From: JAPLFM01 sp964650885
GTDB taxonomy: Bacteria; Bacteroidota; Ignavibacteria; Kapaibacteriales; UBA2268
Direction of reading: 5' to 3'
Length of the DNA: 28,150 nucleotides
Assembly: GCA_964650885.1 (NCBI GenBank)
Contig: CAZYXG010000036.1
Coordinates: forward strand, 1-28,150
Shown: in pieces, positions 17,019 through 23,464 of the stretch
Numbering within the stretch: the first letter of the stretch is position 1
Layout of the letters: each line of letters opens with the position of its first letter
Translations under genes and position numbers: made by a program
The notes under the pieces: generated by a model
What the model was told of the DNA's origin: nothing
Database searches by the model: none
What the model saw: only the letters and a program-made list of their open reading frames with translations

Positions 17019-17954
17019 TTAATCTTGATTTGAATCCACTTTAAGTATTAGATTCTTGCTCCAATTACTATAACCTTTTGTGAATTTTACTCGTAATTTC
17101 AAATGAATTTCGCCACTAAATCCAGAAAGTTTACAAGAGTTAACCATACTGTTGTGAAGTTCCAGCCAGTTTTTCGATGATTCATTATCTTTTATAGCCA
17201 CTTGGTAGTGCTCGATTCCTTTTATTTCAGGCCAAGTTAATATCTTCTCTTTTCGATTGAATTCAATTTGAAAATCATTAACCAAAGAAGTCAATTTGAT
17301 TGTCTTAATAGGTACAAAACCAAGATTAAGTAATTTCAAATCTCGTTTGCCCCAAAACGCCACCAACCAATTATAAAATGAACGTAAATTAAGCGAATCG
17401 TTATCGTGCAGTTTATTTAATGTATTTGTATATTCAATAGTTTTAATTCTTTGTTGCTCTGATAGCTGGTAATTTTGGTAGGCATCTGAATATAACTTTT
17501 TCAAGTTATCTATCATCAATTGAGGCAAAACATAATTACTTAACTCTGCAATCAAGCTATCATTTGCTTCAATAAATCTTTGAATTTTTTTATACTTTTC
17601 AAGTCTATTATAGGGAACTGCTTCTTCAATTCCATAAAGTCTTTGAATATCTTTTAAGTTCTCAATCTTATTAAGCAAAAGTCCTTTCATAACAACATAC
17701 CTTTCGAATAAAGCTACATCGCTTTCAAGACTTTTGCGAGAAAGATTATTCTTTAATGTAATTTCACTATTTTGTACGTTCAAAGCAGAACTATAAGTAC
17801 TATAAGCTCTTAATGCCCAATCAAAGTCTGCGGGCGATAGGGAAAGTTCAGATGCAAACTCTTCAATATGAGACGATAGTAGATATAATCGAGACTTACG
17901 TACTTCTCGTATATCCATACTGAATGAGTTATTATTTATTATATATTTGGGCAT
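17019..17954 (-). CDS. Unrecognised family, copy A: helical N-terminus plus FN3-like C-terminus
   Basis: I do not recognise this family. The 311-residue protein has no signal peptide or membrane segment, so it should be cytosolic. Residues 1-220 are mostly helical. They share many blocks with copy B at 20846-21766: YIIxNNSF, RKSRL, IEEFASEL, LFERYV, VPYNR, EAND, VLPQLMIDNL and VAFWGKRD followed by LGFVP. Residues 225-305 look like an immunoglobulin or fibronectin type III fold (ILTWPEIKGIEHYQVAIKD, SSKNWLEL, LKLRVKFTKGYSNWS). The C-terminal domain is more diverged between the copies than the N-terminal blocks. It is separated from the chemoreceptor by a strong terminator and 350 bases of non-coding DNA, but pdxB follows after only 48 bases. 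No Shine-Dalgarno sequence is seen at the ATG. Confidence 0.8.
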   Translation of the reverse strand: MPKYIINNNSFSMDIREVRKSRLYLLSSHIEEFASELSLSPADFDWALRAYSTYSSALNVQNSEITLKNNLSRKSLESDVALFERYVVMKGLLLNKIENLKDIQRLYGIEEAVPYNRLEKYKKIQRFIEANDSLIAELSNYVLPQLMIDNLKKLYSDAYQNYQLSEQQRIKTIEYTNTLNKLHDNDSLNLRSFYNWLVAFWGKRDLKLLNLGFVPIKTIKLTSLVNDFQIEFNRKEKILTWPEIKGIEHYQVAIKDNESSKNWLELHNSMVNSCKLSGFSGEIHLKLRVKFTKGYSNWSKNLILKVDSNQD

Positions 17955-18304
17955 AATTAATTAGGTTCTAAACTTATAGTTGCTACTTAATGCTATAATT
18001 AACATCAAATATATAATGAACTTTATTAATATTTGAACTTTTTTTTGTTTAGAATTCCTTATTTCAATATCAGGATAGAATAAAATCTATAACTTAGGAT
18101 TTATTTCTATATAATAGCTTTCTAATATTTCAAAATAGTGAATAAAATAACAAATTATAATTAATCATTCTAATTTATTATTTTTAATAAAAGTGAGAAA
18201 GCCATAAATTATTGAGTTATCAATCAAAATAAAATGGTATCAAAAAAAAAGGGTAAAGTTCTTTCAAACTTTACCCTTTCTGTATTTAGGTTCCTAAGTT
18301 AAAA
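17955..18304. other. 350-base AT-rich intergenic stretch
   Basis: No credible coding frame is seen on either strand. The right-hand end holds the chemoreceptor terminator. About 50 bases upstream of copy A there is an 8-base inverted repeat (TCAAATAT at 18005-18012, ATATTTGA at 18029-18036). It overlaps a minus-strand TATATTTG (18013-18006) that fits the Bacteroidota -7 box, but no partner TTTG lies at suitable spacing. The remainder is plain AT-rich sequence without clear structure. Confidence 0.6.
18243..18280 (-). terminator. Strong intrinsic terminator of the chemoreceptor operon
   Basis: AAAGGGTAAAGTT (18249-18261) pairs perfectly over 13 bases with AACTTTACCCTTT (18268-18280) around a six-base loop. 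On the minus strand the stem runs into a continuous T tract (18250-18243). It starts 24 bases past the chemoreceptor stop. This is the clearest terminator in the window and cleanly ends the copy B/receptor transcript before copy A. Confidence 0.93.
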
Positions 18305-20794
18305 TTAAGCATTCAAATGGACGCCATTCTTTCTCTTTTGGAATGCACCATTGCCATTTCTCGTTCTATCAGCTGTAGATTTTGAACTTCCATCTTCTTC
18401 AATTTTAAACTGTCCAACCAATTGATTCAATTGCTCAGTCATATTTGAAAGTTGTTCTGAATTCTTAGCTATTTCTTCAATTTGAAGTGCAGATTCAGCA
18501 GTAACTTGCGAAATAGAAACAACGTTTTTAGAGATTTCTTCACTTGTGGCAGCTTGTTCTTCACTAGCCACAACAATTACATTAATCATATCCAAAACGT
18601 CTTGTGAACTTTGTACGATTTCTCTTAACGATTCTCCAGCTCTATCTGCCAAGTTAATACCGTTTTGAACTTCCTCGTTACCTTTATTCATAGCAAGTAC
18701 AGCAATCTCAGTATCAGACTGAATTCCTTTAATCATAGTAGCAATTTGTTTAGTAGCTTCGGTTGTTCTTTCAGCAAGTTTTCTAACTTCATCGGCAACT
18801 ACAGCAAATCCTCTGCCTTGCTCGCCAGCTCTTGCAGCTTCAATTGCAGCATTCAATGCCAATAGATTAGTTTGGTCTGCAATGTCATCAATTACAGAAA
18901 TAATTTCCCCAATTTCTTTGCTCGATTCACCTAATTTCTGAATGTTGCTTGCGGAATTTGAAACTACAGTCGCAATATCTTTCATTTTGCCAATTGTTTG
19001 CTCCACAACGTTTCCACCATCTCTGGCAACAGCTCCATTTCTTTCTGCTACTTCTGCAGTTCTACCCGCACTTTGAGCATTATCAGAAACAGTACGGCTC
19101 ATTTCTTCCACAGCCGAAGCCACTTCGTCCGATTGAGCAGATTGCTCTTGCGATGCAGCTGCCAAAGTCTCAGCGGTAGCAGTCATTTCAAATGCAGTAA
19201 CAGAAGTCATTTTCACACTTTCAGCCACTTGACCAATTAGATTTTGCAACGATGAGCCAAGAGTATTAATACTTTGTTTCAAGTTGTCCAATTCACCATT
19301 ATAATTTCCTTCCATAGAAACAGTCAAATCGCCATTACTCATAATTCCCAAAACGTGGTTAGCTTCATTCAGAGGAGTAGCTATTGCTTCCAAAACTTCA
19401 TTTAAGCCACCAACAATTTTTTGCCAACCCCCTTGGAATCCTTTGTCATTTCCTCGTACATCCAAGTTTCCATCTTTAGCACTATCAATCAGTTTTTCTA
19501 CTTCACTTGAAAGATTAAGTAAGTTTGCTTGTACATTATTCAAAATGTTATTGATAAAGACTTTCTTGCCTGGAAGTGGAGGCATCACAGCATTGAAATT
19601 ACCGTTTCCATATTCTTCAACTATTGCCATTGCTTGTTTTTTAACAGCAATGTGACCTTGAACCATTCCATTCAAACCAAGAGCCATTATTTTATATGAA
19701 CCACTGAATGAATCTTCATTCATATAAACATCAATTTCGCCCAAATCGTGCTGCTTGCTCATGTTTTGCATTTGATTTGTAAAATCATTTAATGTATCAA
19801 TCAACTTATTAACGTTGTTTTTAGTTACGTTGAAATCGCCTTTGTATTCTTCTGTAATTTTAGCTGGGATATCTCCTTTACTAATACTTTCCAAATAATC
19901 TGAAGTAACATCAATAGGTTTCACGAAAGATTCAATTAAATTATTTGTACTATTTGCAATTCCTTTAAAATCAATTGCAGTAATTTCTTCGTTAAGTCTT
20001 GAATCAAGTTTACCGTTAATAACGTCATTGGATAATAATGTAACGTCATCTTGTACTTTGCTTATACCTTTACTTATATTAGTTGAAACTATTAAACCAA
20101 TGAAAACAATTAATAGAGTAAAGCCAGTTGCAATACCAGCAATTGTTAAAGATTGTGCAGCCACAGCTTCATCAACTGGTTTCAAATCCATTTTCAATTC
20201 AAATGCACCGTGTACTTCTCCTGCTTTCCAGCCTTCCATTAGAACGCCAGTGATATCTTTACCATCAGCTCTACCCCATAATTTTTGTGAATTAGCTGGG
20301 TCGCCATGGCAATTCAAACATTCTTCAGTAAGGACAACAGGTCTGAACATTCTGATTGAATTAGTTTTGGGATCAACTTCCCAATGTTCTTTTTTAGATT
20401 TATCATCAAATAAATTCAATACTCTAAGTTCATATTCATCAGGTAAATTATCTGGATTTCTAGGTGATACTTTAGGAATCTTTAGAGTGTACCCCAATTC
20501 TTTTGCTTTTTTAGAAGCCACTTGCATAGCTGTGAAAATTGGTACAGTATATAAAACATCTTTTACTTCTGTCAAATCTGTTCTAAATACTTTATGGTTC
20601 AATTGGTCAGCAGAAAATTCTCTTGCCGATTCAGCTGAAAGTAATACAGCTCTTGCTTTATTTACCAAAGCTTCTTGCTGATCTGATCTGTATTGATTAG
20701 AAAAGTAAAAAAACAAACCAATACCTAAAGCTATACCGGCTATTGTTAAGGGCAGCAGTATTTTGGTTTTAATGCGTAAATTATTTAGGTTCAT
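18305..20794 (-). CDS. Methyl-accepting chemotaxis protein with DUF3365-like c-type heme sensor
   Basis: The 829-residue transmembrane chemoreceptor has TM1 at about 13-31, a periplasmic sensor at 32-210 and TM2 at about 215-237. A chain of HAMP-like repeats (about 238-525) contains recurring G-D/N-hydrophobic turns (SKGDIP, KDGNLDVRG, SNGDLTVSMEG). A methyl-accepting signalling domain (about 530-795) follows, with the invariant hairpin tip IDDIADQTNLLALNAAIEAARAGEQGRGFAVVADEVR. The sensor matches the DUF3365/Tll0287-like type and contains CLNCH (159-163), a C-x-x-C-H covalent heme motif, so redox or gas sensing is likely. The signal should pass to CheA through CheW (9667-10152 is a candidate). 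No C-terminal CheR-tethering pentapeptide is seen. It lies 51 bases after copy B and has an unusually strong ribosome-binding site and its own terminator. Confidence 0.95.
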   Translation of the reverse strand: MNLNNLRIKTKILLPLTIAGIALGIGLFFYFSNQYRSDQQEALVNKARAVLLSAESAREFSADQLNHKVFRTDLTEVKDVLYTVPIFTAMQVASKKAKELGYTLKIPKVSPRNPDNLPDEYELRVLNLFDDKSKKEHWEVDPKTNSIRMFRPVVLTEECLNCHGDPANSQKLWGRADGKDITGVLMEGWKAGEVHGAFELKMDLKPVDEAVAAQSLTIAGIATGFTLLIVFIGLIVSTNISKGISKVQDDVTLLSNDVINGKLDSRLNEEITAIDFKGIANSTNNLIESFVKPIDVTSDYLESISKGDIPAKITEEYKGDFNVTKNNVNKLIDTLNDFTNQMQNMSKQHDLGEIDVYMNEDSFSGSYKIMALGLNGMVQGHIAVKKQAMAIVEEYGNGNFNAVMPPLPGKKVFINNILNNVQANLLNLSSEVEKLIDSAKDGNLDVRGNDKGFQGGWQKIVGGLNEVLEAIATPLNEANHVLGIMSNGDLTVSMEGNYNGELDNLKQSINTLGSSLQNLIGQVAESVKMTSVTAFEMTATAETLAAASQEQSAQSDEVASAVEEMSRTVSDNAQSAGRTAEVAERNGAVARDGGNVVEQTIGKMKDIATVVSNSASNIQKLGESSKEIGEIISVIDDIADQTNLLALNAAIEAARAGEQGRGFAVVADEVRKLAERTTEATKQIATMIKGIQSDTEIAVLAMNKGNEEVQNGINLADRAGESLREIVQSSQDVLDMINVIVVASEEQAATSEEISKNVVSISQVTAESALQIEEIAKNSEQLSNMTEQLNQLVGQFKIEEDGSSKSTADRTRNGNGAFQKRKNGVHLNA

Positions 20795-20800
20795 AACGAA

Positions 20801-20808
20801 ACCTCCTT
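20801..20808 (-). promoter_or_regulatory. Full-length Shine-Dalgarno sequence of the chemoreceptor
   Basis: The minus strand reads AAGGAGGT, six bases before the ATG at 20794. It is the most complete match to the anti-Shine-Dalgarno of 16S rRNA among the starts I inspected. Several neighbours (pdxB, both unrecognised-family copies, the receiver gene, the GH13 gene) have none. It fixes the receptor start and suggests strong independent translation. Confidence 0.8.
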
Positions 20809-20845
20809 AAATTAATTAAATGGGGGAATTTCTAATTTTGGATTA

Positions 20846-21766
20846 TTAAATATTAATAATCATTTCTGGACTCCAGTCGCTAAAGCCAAAATCATTCTTG
20901 ACACGAAGTTTAAAACTATTTTCGGCAACTAAACCACTAGTTTTATAATGATTTTGCTCACCTAAAAAAAGTTCTATCCATTCGCTTGTAGTATCTTTGT
21001 CTCGCATAGCCAATTGGTAAACACTTATATTTCTTATTTTATTCCAAGTTAGCATTTTTTCATCTTTGCTATAATTGATGAAAATATTACTTAAATTTTC
21101 TCCAATTCTTGCAGATTTCACAGGTACAAAACCCAAATCATACAATCTTGTATCTCGTTTGCCCCAAAATGCTACAACCCAATTATAAAGATTGCGTAGC
21201 TTTGCTGAGTCATCATTAAAAATATCATTTAAGATTATGGTTCTATCCATAGAATTCTCTTTACGAGATTCTGACTCATTATACTTAGAAAAAGAATCTT
21301 CCATTAAAGTACGCAAATTGTCAATCATTAATTGTGGAAGTACAAACTTACTATCCTCAGTTAAGTAATAATCATTCGCTTCTAGGAATTGATTTGCCTT
21401 AACATATCTATCTTTTCTATTATATGGAACAGGTTCATTGATTCCATATCGTGATAAAATCTCTTCGGAATTGCTTATCCTGCTCATTAATAATTCTTTC
21501 AATATAACATATCTTTCAAATAACTGCGTGTCTGCCGCTTGGCTAACTCTAGAATATTCATTCTTTTGAGCCAATTCAATAGATTGATTCATTAGTGCTG
21601 TTTGATAAATTGAATATGCATCAATTGCCCAAGTTAGCTCGTCTGTGTCAAGAGTCAATTCAGAAGCAAATTCTTCTATTCTGTTCGACAGAGTAAATAA
21701 TCTTGACTTTCTCGCCTCTCTTGTATCCATAGTAAAAGAGTTATTTTGGATTATGTAATTTTGCAT
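20846..21766 (-). CDS. Unrecognised family, copy B: paralog of 17019-17954, upstream of the chemoreceptor
   Basis: This is a 306-residue soluble protein of a family I do not recognise, collinear with copy A. Shared blocks include YIIQNNSFTMD, RKSRLF, IEEFASELTL (28-37), LFERYVILKELL, VPYNR, FLEAND, VLPQLMIDNL, and YNWVVAFWGKRD followed by DLGFVPVK. The C-terminal 85 residues again look FN3-like (KMLTWNKIRNISVYQLAMRD, TSEWIELF, FKLRVKNDFGFSDWS). No signal peptide, transmembrane segment or catalytic motif is visible. The stop is 51 bases before the chemoreceptor start, with no terminator between. The two genes are therefore probably one operon, and a role in receptor signalling or assembly is a reasonable inference. 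Its upstream region holds the inverted-repeat cluster at 21844-21928. No Shine-Dalgarno sequence is seen at the ATG. Confidence 0.82.
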   Translation of the reverse strand: MQNYIIQNNSFTMDTREARKSRLFTLSNRIEEFASELTLDTDELTWAIDAYSIYQTALMNQSIELAQKNEYSRVSQAADTQLFERYVILKELLMSRISNSEEILSRYGINEPVPYNRKDRYVKANQFLEANDYYLTEDSKFVLPQLMIDNLRTLMEDSFSKYNESESRKENSMDRTIILNDIFNDDSAKLRNLYNWVVAFWGKRDTRLYDLGFVPVKSARIGENLSNIFINYSKDEKMLTWNKIRNISVYQLAMRDKDTTSEWIELFLGEQNHYKTSGLVAENSFKLRVKNDFGFSDWSPEMIINI

Positions 21767-21843
21767 CAGAATCTATAAATAAGTAAATATTATCTGTTTG
21801 TAATTTTAACTATATCAACTTAATATCTATTTTAACTAAATGC

Positions 21844-21928
21844 AAATTATTTTATAACAATTATCTACTATTTTGAAATAAATAGATTTTAAAATTATAA
21901 AATAATTTATAATTTTAACAAAATAGTA
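21844..21928. repeat. Nested AT-rich inverted repeats upstream of copy B
   Basis: Three perfect inverted repeats overlap within 85 bases. AAATTATTTTATAA (21844-21857) matches 21895-21908 over 14 bases. TACTATTTTG (21866-21875) matches 21919-21928 over 10. TTAAAATTATA (21889-21899) matches 21908-21918 over 11. The last two can form one long hairpin with a bulge on one arm, and the 14-base repeat would form a competing fold. The cluster lies between the coiled-coil gene stop (21978) and the start of copy B (21766). It could be a terminator of the former, an operator or switch for the latter, or simply AT-rich background. Confidence 0.55.
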
Positions 21929-21977
21929 AATATTTTATTAAAAAGAGTATTTAATGTGATGTGGATTAGTTTTGTAA

Positions 21978-23045
21978 TTACTTGCTTAGAATAATGATAA
22001 AGAGGATTATCATTCCGACAAGACTTCCGCCTGCTATATAAAGAGCAAGATTGCCTTTTTTTTCAGTAAATGTGGCTTTTTCTACAATAGTTTCGCTTTC
22101 TGCAATAAGCTTATCTAATTTTTGGGCTATACTTTTTACATCCTTAGCCAAGGCAGAGTTGTCGCCCGATGAAGCAAGCGATTTAGTTGTACTTCCGCCG
22201 CCGCCGCCCAATCCTTTGAGTTTATCGGCTATACTGGATACGCTACCGATATCGCTTTCGCCCCAATCATCGAAGTCATCTTTGGGTTTGCCGCCTCCGC
22301 CGCCTCCGCTAGACTCAATTTCTTCCACTTTGTCTATAACGGTTAGTATATGGCGTTCGAGTTGTTTATATCTCTGAGAGAATGAAGTTTCCAATTCATC
22401 ATTTTGCAAAAGTATAGCATTATTGAGTTCGTCGGTGATTTGGGATAATCTCGAAGAGTCTGATTTCACACCTTCCACTTCGTTCGACATCACTCTAAAA
22501 TCTTTTTTTGTGTTTTCATTCAAGTGCATCAATCTTTGTTCGTTAGTTTGCACTTTTGTTTCAAGTTGCTTAACTTTCATAGAAAGTCGCACTTCAATTT
22601 TCTGAGATTCTTTCTCTAATTCATCTTCCACTTTTTGCTCAATCATAGCAATAGTTTGAGCCAGTTCCTTGTCTGATTTATACCTGAATTCATTGATAGC
22701 GCCTTGAAGCTCAAGAATATATTTAGTTATAGATTCACTTTGCTCTTGCAATTGGATACGTACTCTTTGCACTTCGAGCAATTCTCCACGTAAGTTCTCA
22801 GCTTTCTCAGTTGTTTCGTCCAATTCCTTAATTGCAGAATCGTGAATTTCCTGCAAATTTTGAATTTTTTCTTCAACTCTAGTTGTAAGCAAAGCCATAG
22901 CATCGACTACAGATACTCTCTGTCGCTCAAGATTTTTCATTTCACGAGTAAGAATTTCGAATGAATTATTGTACTCTTTAACCTGCCCTTTAACAGATTC
23001 AAAAAGTGATTTCACTTCTGGGCTTAAGGCTCTATTGTTTTCCAT
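21978..23045 (-). CDS. Tail-anchored coiled-coil protein with polyglycine hinges
   Basis: The 355-residue protein belongs to no family I recognise. Residues 1-245 are almost entirely charged heptad-like helix (for example ELLEVQRVRIQLQEQ, KVEDELEKESQKIEV), predicting a long coiled coil. A run of six glycines and an acidic segment (DDFDDWGESD) follow, then a second run of five glycines, a Ser/Ala-rich stretch and a short helix. A single C-terminal transmembrane helix (about 332-353, LALYIAGGSLVGMIILFIIIL) ends in SK. There is no signal peptide. The likely topology is a cytosolic rod anchored to the inner membrane by its tail. The start overlaps the end of the 96-residue gene by 22 bases, which implies translational coupling. 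The glycine runs are encoded by GC-rich GGC/GGA repeats that stand out from the AT-rich surroundings. Confidence 0.75.
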   Translation of the reverse strand: MENNRALSPEVKSLFESVKGQVKEYNNSFEILTREMKNLERQRVSVVDAMALLTTRVEEKIQNLQEIHDSAIKELDETTEKAENLRGELLEVQRVRIQLQEQSESITKYILELQGAINEFRYKSDKELAQTIAMIEQKVEDELEKESQKIEVRLSMKVKQLETKVQTNEQRLMHLNENTKKDFRVMSNEVEGVKSDSSRLSQITDELNNAILLQNDELETSFSQRYKQLERHILTVIDKVEEIESSGGGGGGKPKDDFDDWGESDIGSVSSIADKLKGLGGGGGSTTKSLASSGDNSALAKDVKSIAQKLDKLIAESETIVEKATFTEKKGNLALYIAGGSLVGMIILFIIILSK

Positions 23046-23314
23046 TTGGCTGTGCTCTCTAAGAAAAAATTCAGTGTAGATGATAGAAATTTCAAGTAGT
23101 ATTCTTCAATTTCTGGAATTGGTACTTTAGTGTGCCTTTGCAAGATTTCAAACATCTCCAATCTAAATGGCTCTTCGTTTGTGTATCTTTCGAACAAAAA
23201 TTCGTTTAAATATTCCAGCAAATGCCCGTCTTCGGCAAAGTCCTCAAAGTGTGTTTTGGGGCCTACTGTTTGCAAAAGTCTATTTATTTGCTGTTCGTTG
23301 AATTTTTGTTTCAT
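23024..23314 (-). CDS. Conserved-looking 96-residue protein of unknown function
   Basis: This is a small acidic, helical, probably soluble protein (KQKFNEQQINRLLQTV, EYLNEFLFERYTN, FRLEMFEILQRHTKVPIPEIEEYYLKFL). It has no signal peptide, membrane segment or known motif, and I do not recognise it. Its coding nature is supported by its position. It runs on the same strand as the coiled-coil gene and overlaps its start by 22 bases in a different frame, and it starts right at the edge of the repeat-bearing divergent region before rel. The two genes probably form a two-gene unit and may interact. Confidence in the ORF is moderate to good, but confidence in any function is nil. Confidence 0.68.
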   Translation of the reverse strand: MKQKFNEQQINRLLQTVGPKTHFEDFAEDGHLLEYLNEFLFERYTNEEPFRLEMFEILQRHTKVPIPEIEEYYLKFLSSTLNFFLESTAKWKTIEP

Positions 23315-23337
23315 TGCTTAGCTTATATTTTTTTTTA

Positions 23338-23395
23338 AATTTAACGAAATTCCAGTAATATTCAAATCATTAAATTAGATTTTCGTTAAATTAGA
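23338..23395. promoter_or_regulatory. Inverted and direct repeats in the rel upstream region (candidate operator)
   Basis: AATTTAACGAAA (23338-23349) is a perfect 12-base inverted repeat of TTTCGTTAAATT (23381-23392). TTAAATTAGA occurs as a perfect 10-base direct repeat at 23370-23379 and 23386-23395. TTAAATT half-sites therefore occur three times, two in direct and one in inverted orientation. The centres of the inverted arms are 43 bases apart, about four helical turns. A TATTTTTG box (23415-23422) that fits the Bacteroidota -7 element lies just downstream on the plus strand. The region separates rel from the divergent 96-residue gene. Confidence 0.5.
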
Positions 23396-23464
23396 ACTAT
23401 TCTTTAATTGTTTATATTTTTGCAAACAAAATTCTGACTCTATATTGAAAATAAATTGAGTTTT

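Noticed and set aside
17955..18242. A small gene or RNA in the gap before copy A
   Set aside because: Stops are frequent in all frames, the sequence is plain AT-rich, and no stable GC-containing structure is present apart from the terminator to the right.
22190..22312. CCG/CCT repeats as a possible CRISPR or satellite repeat
   Set aside because: They are short triplet runs in frame, encoding glycine linkers, with no spacer structure.
23338..23422. Rel upstream repeats as a terminator for either neighbour
   Set aside because: The arms are 31 bases apart with no T tract after them. Both flanking genes start here rather than end, so an operator is more likely.
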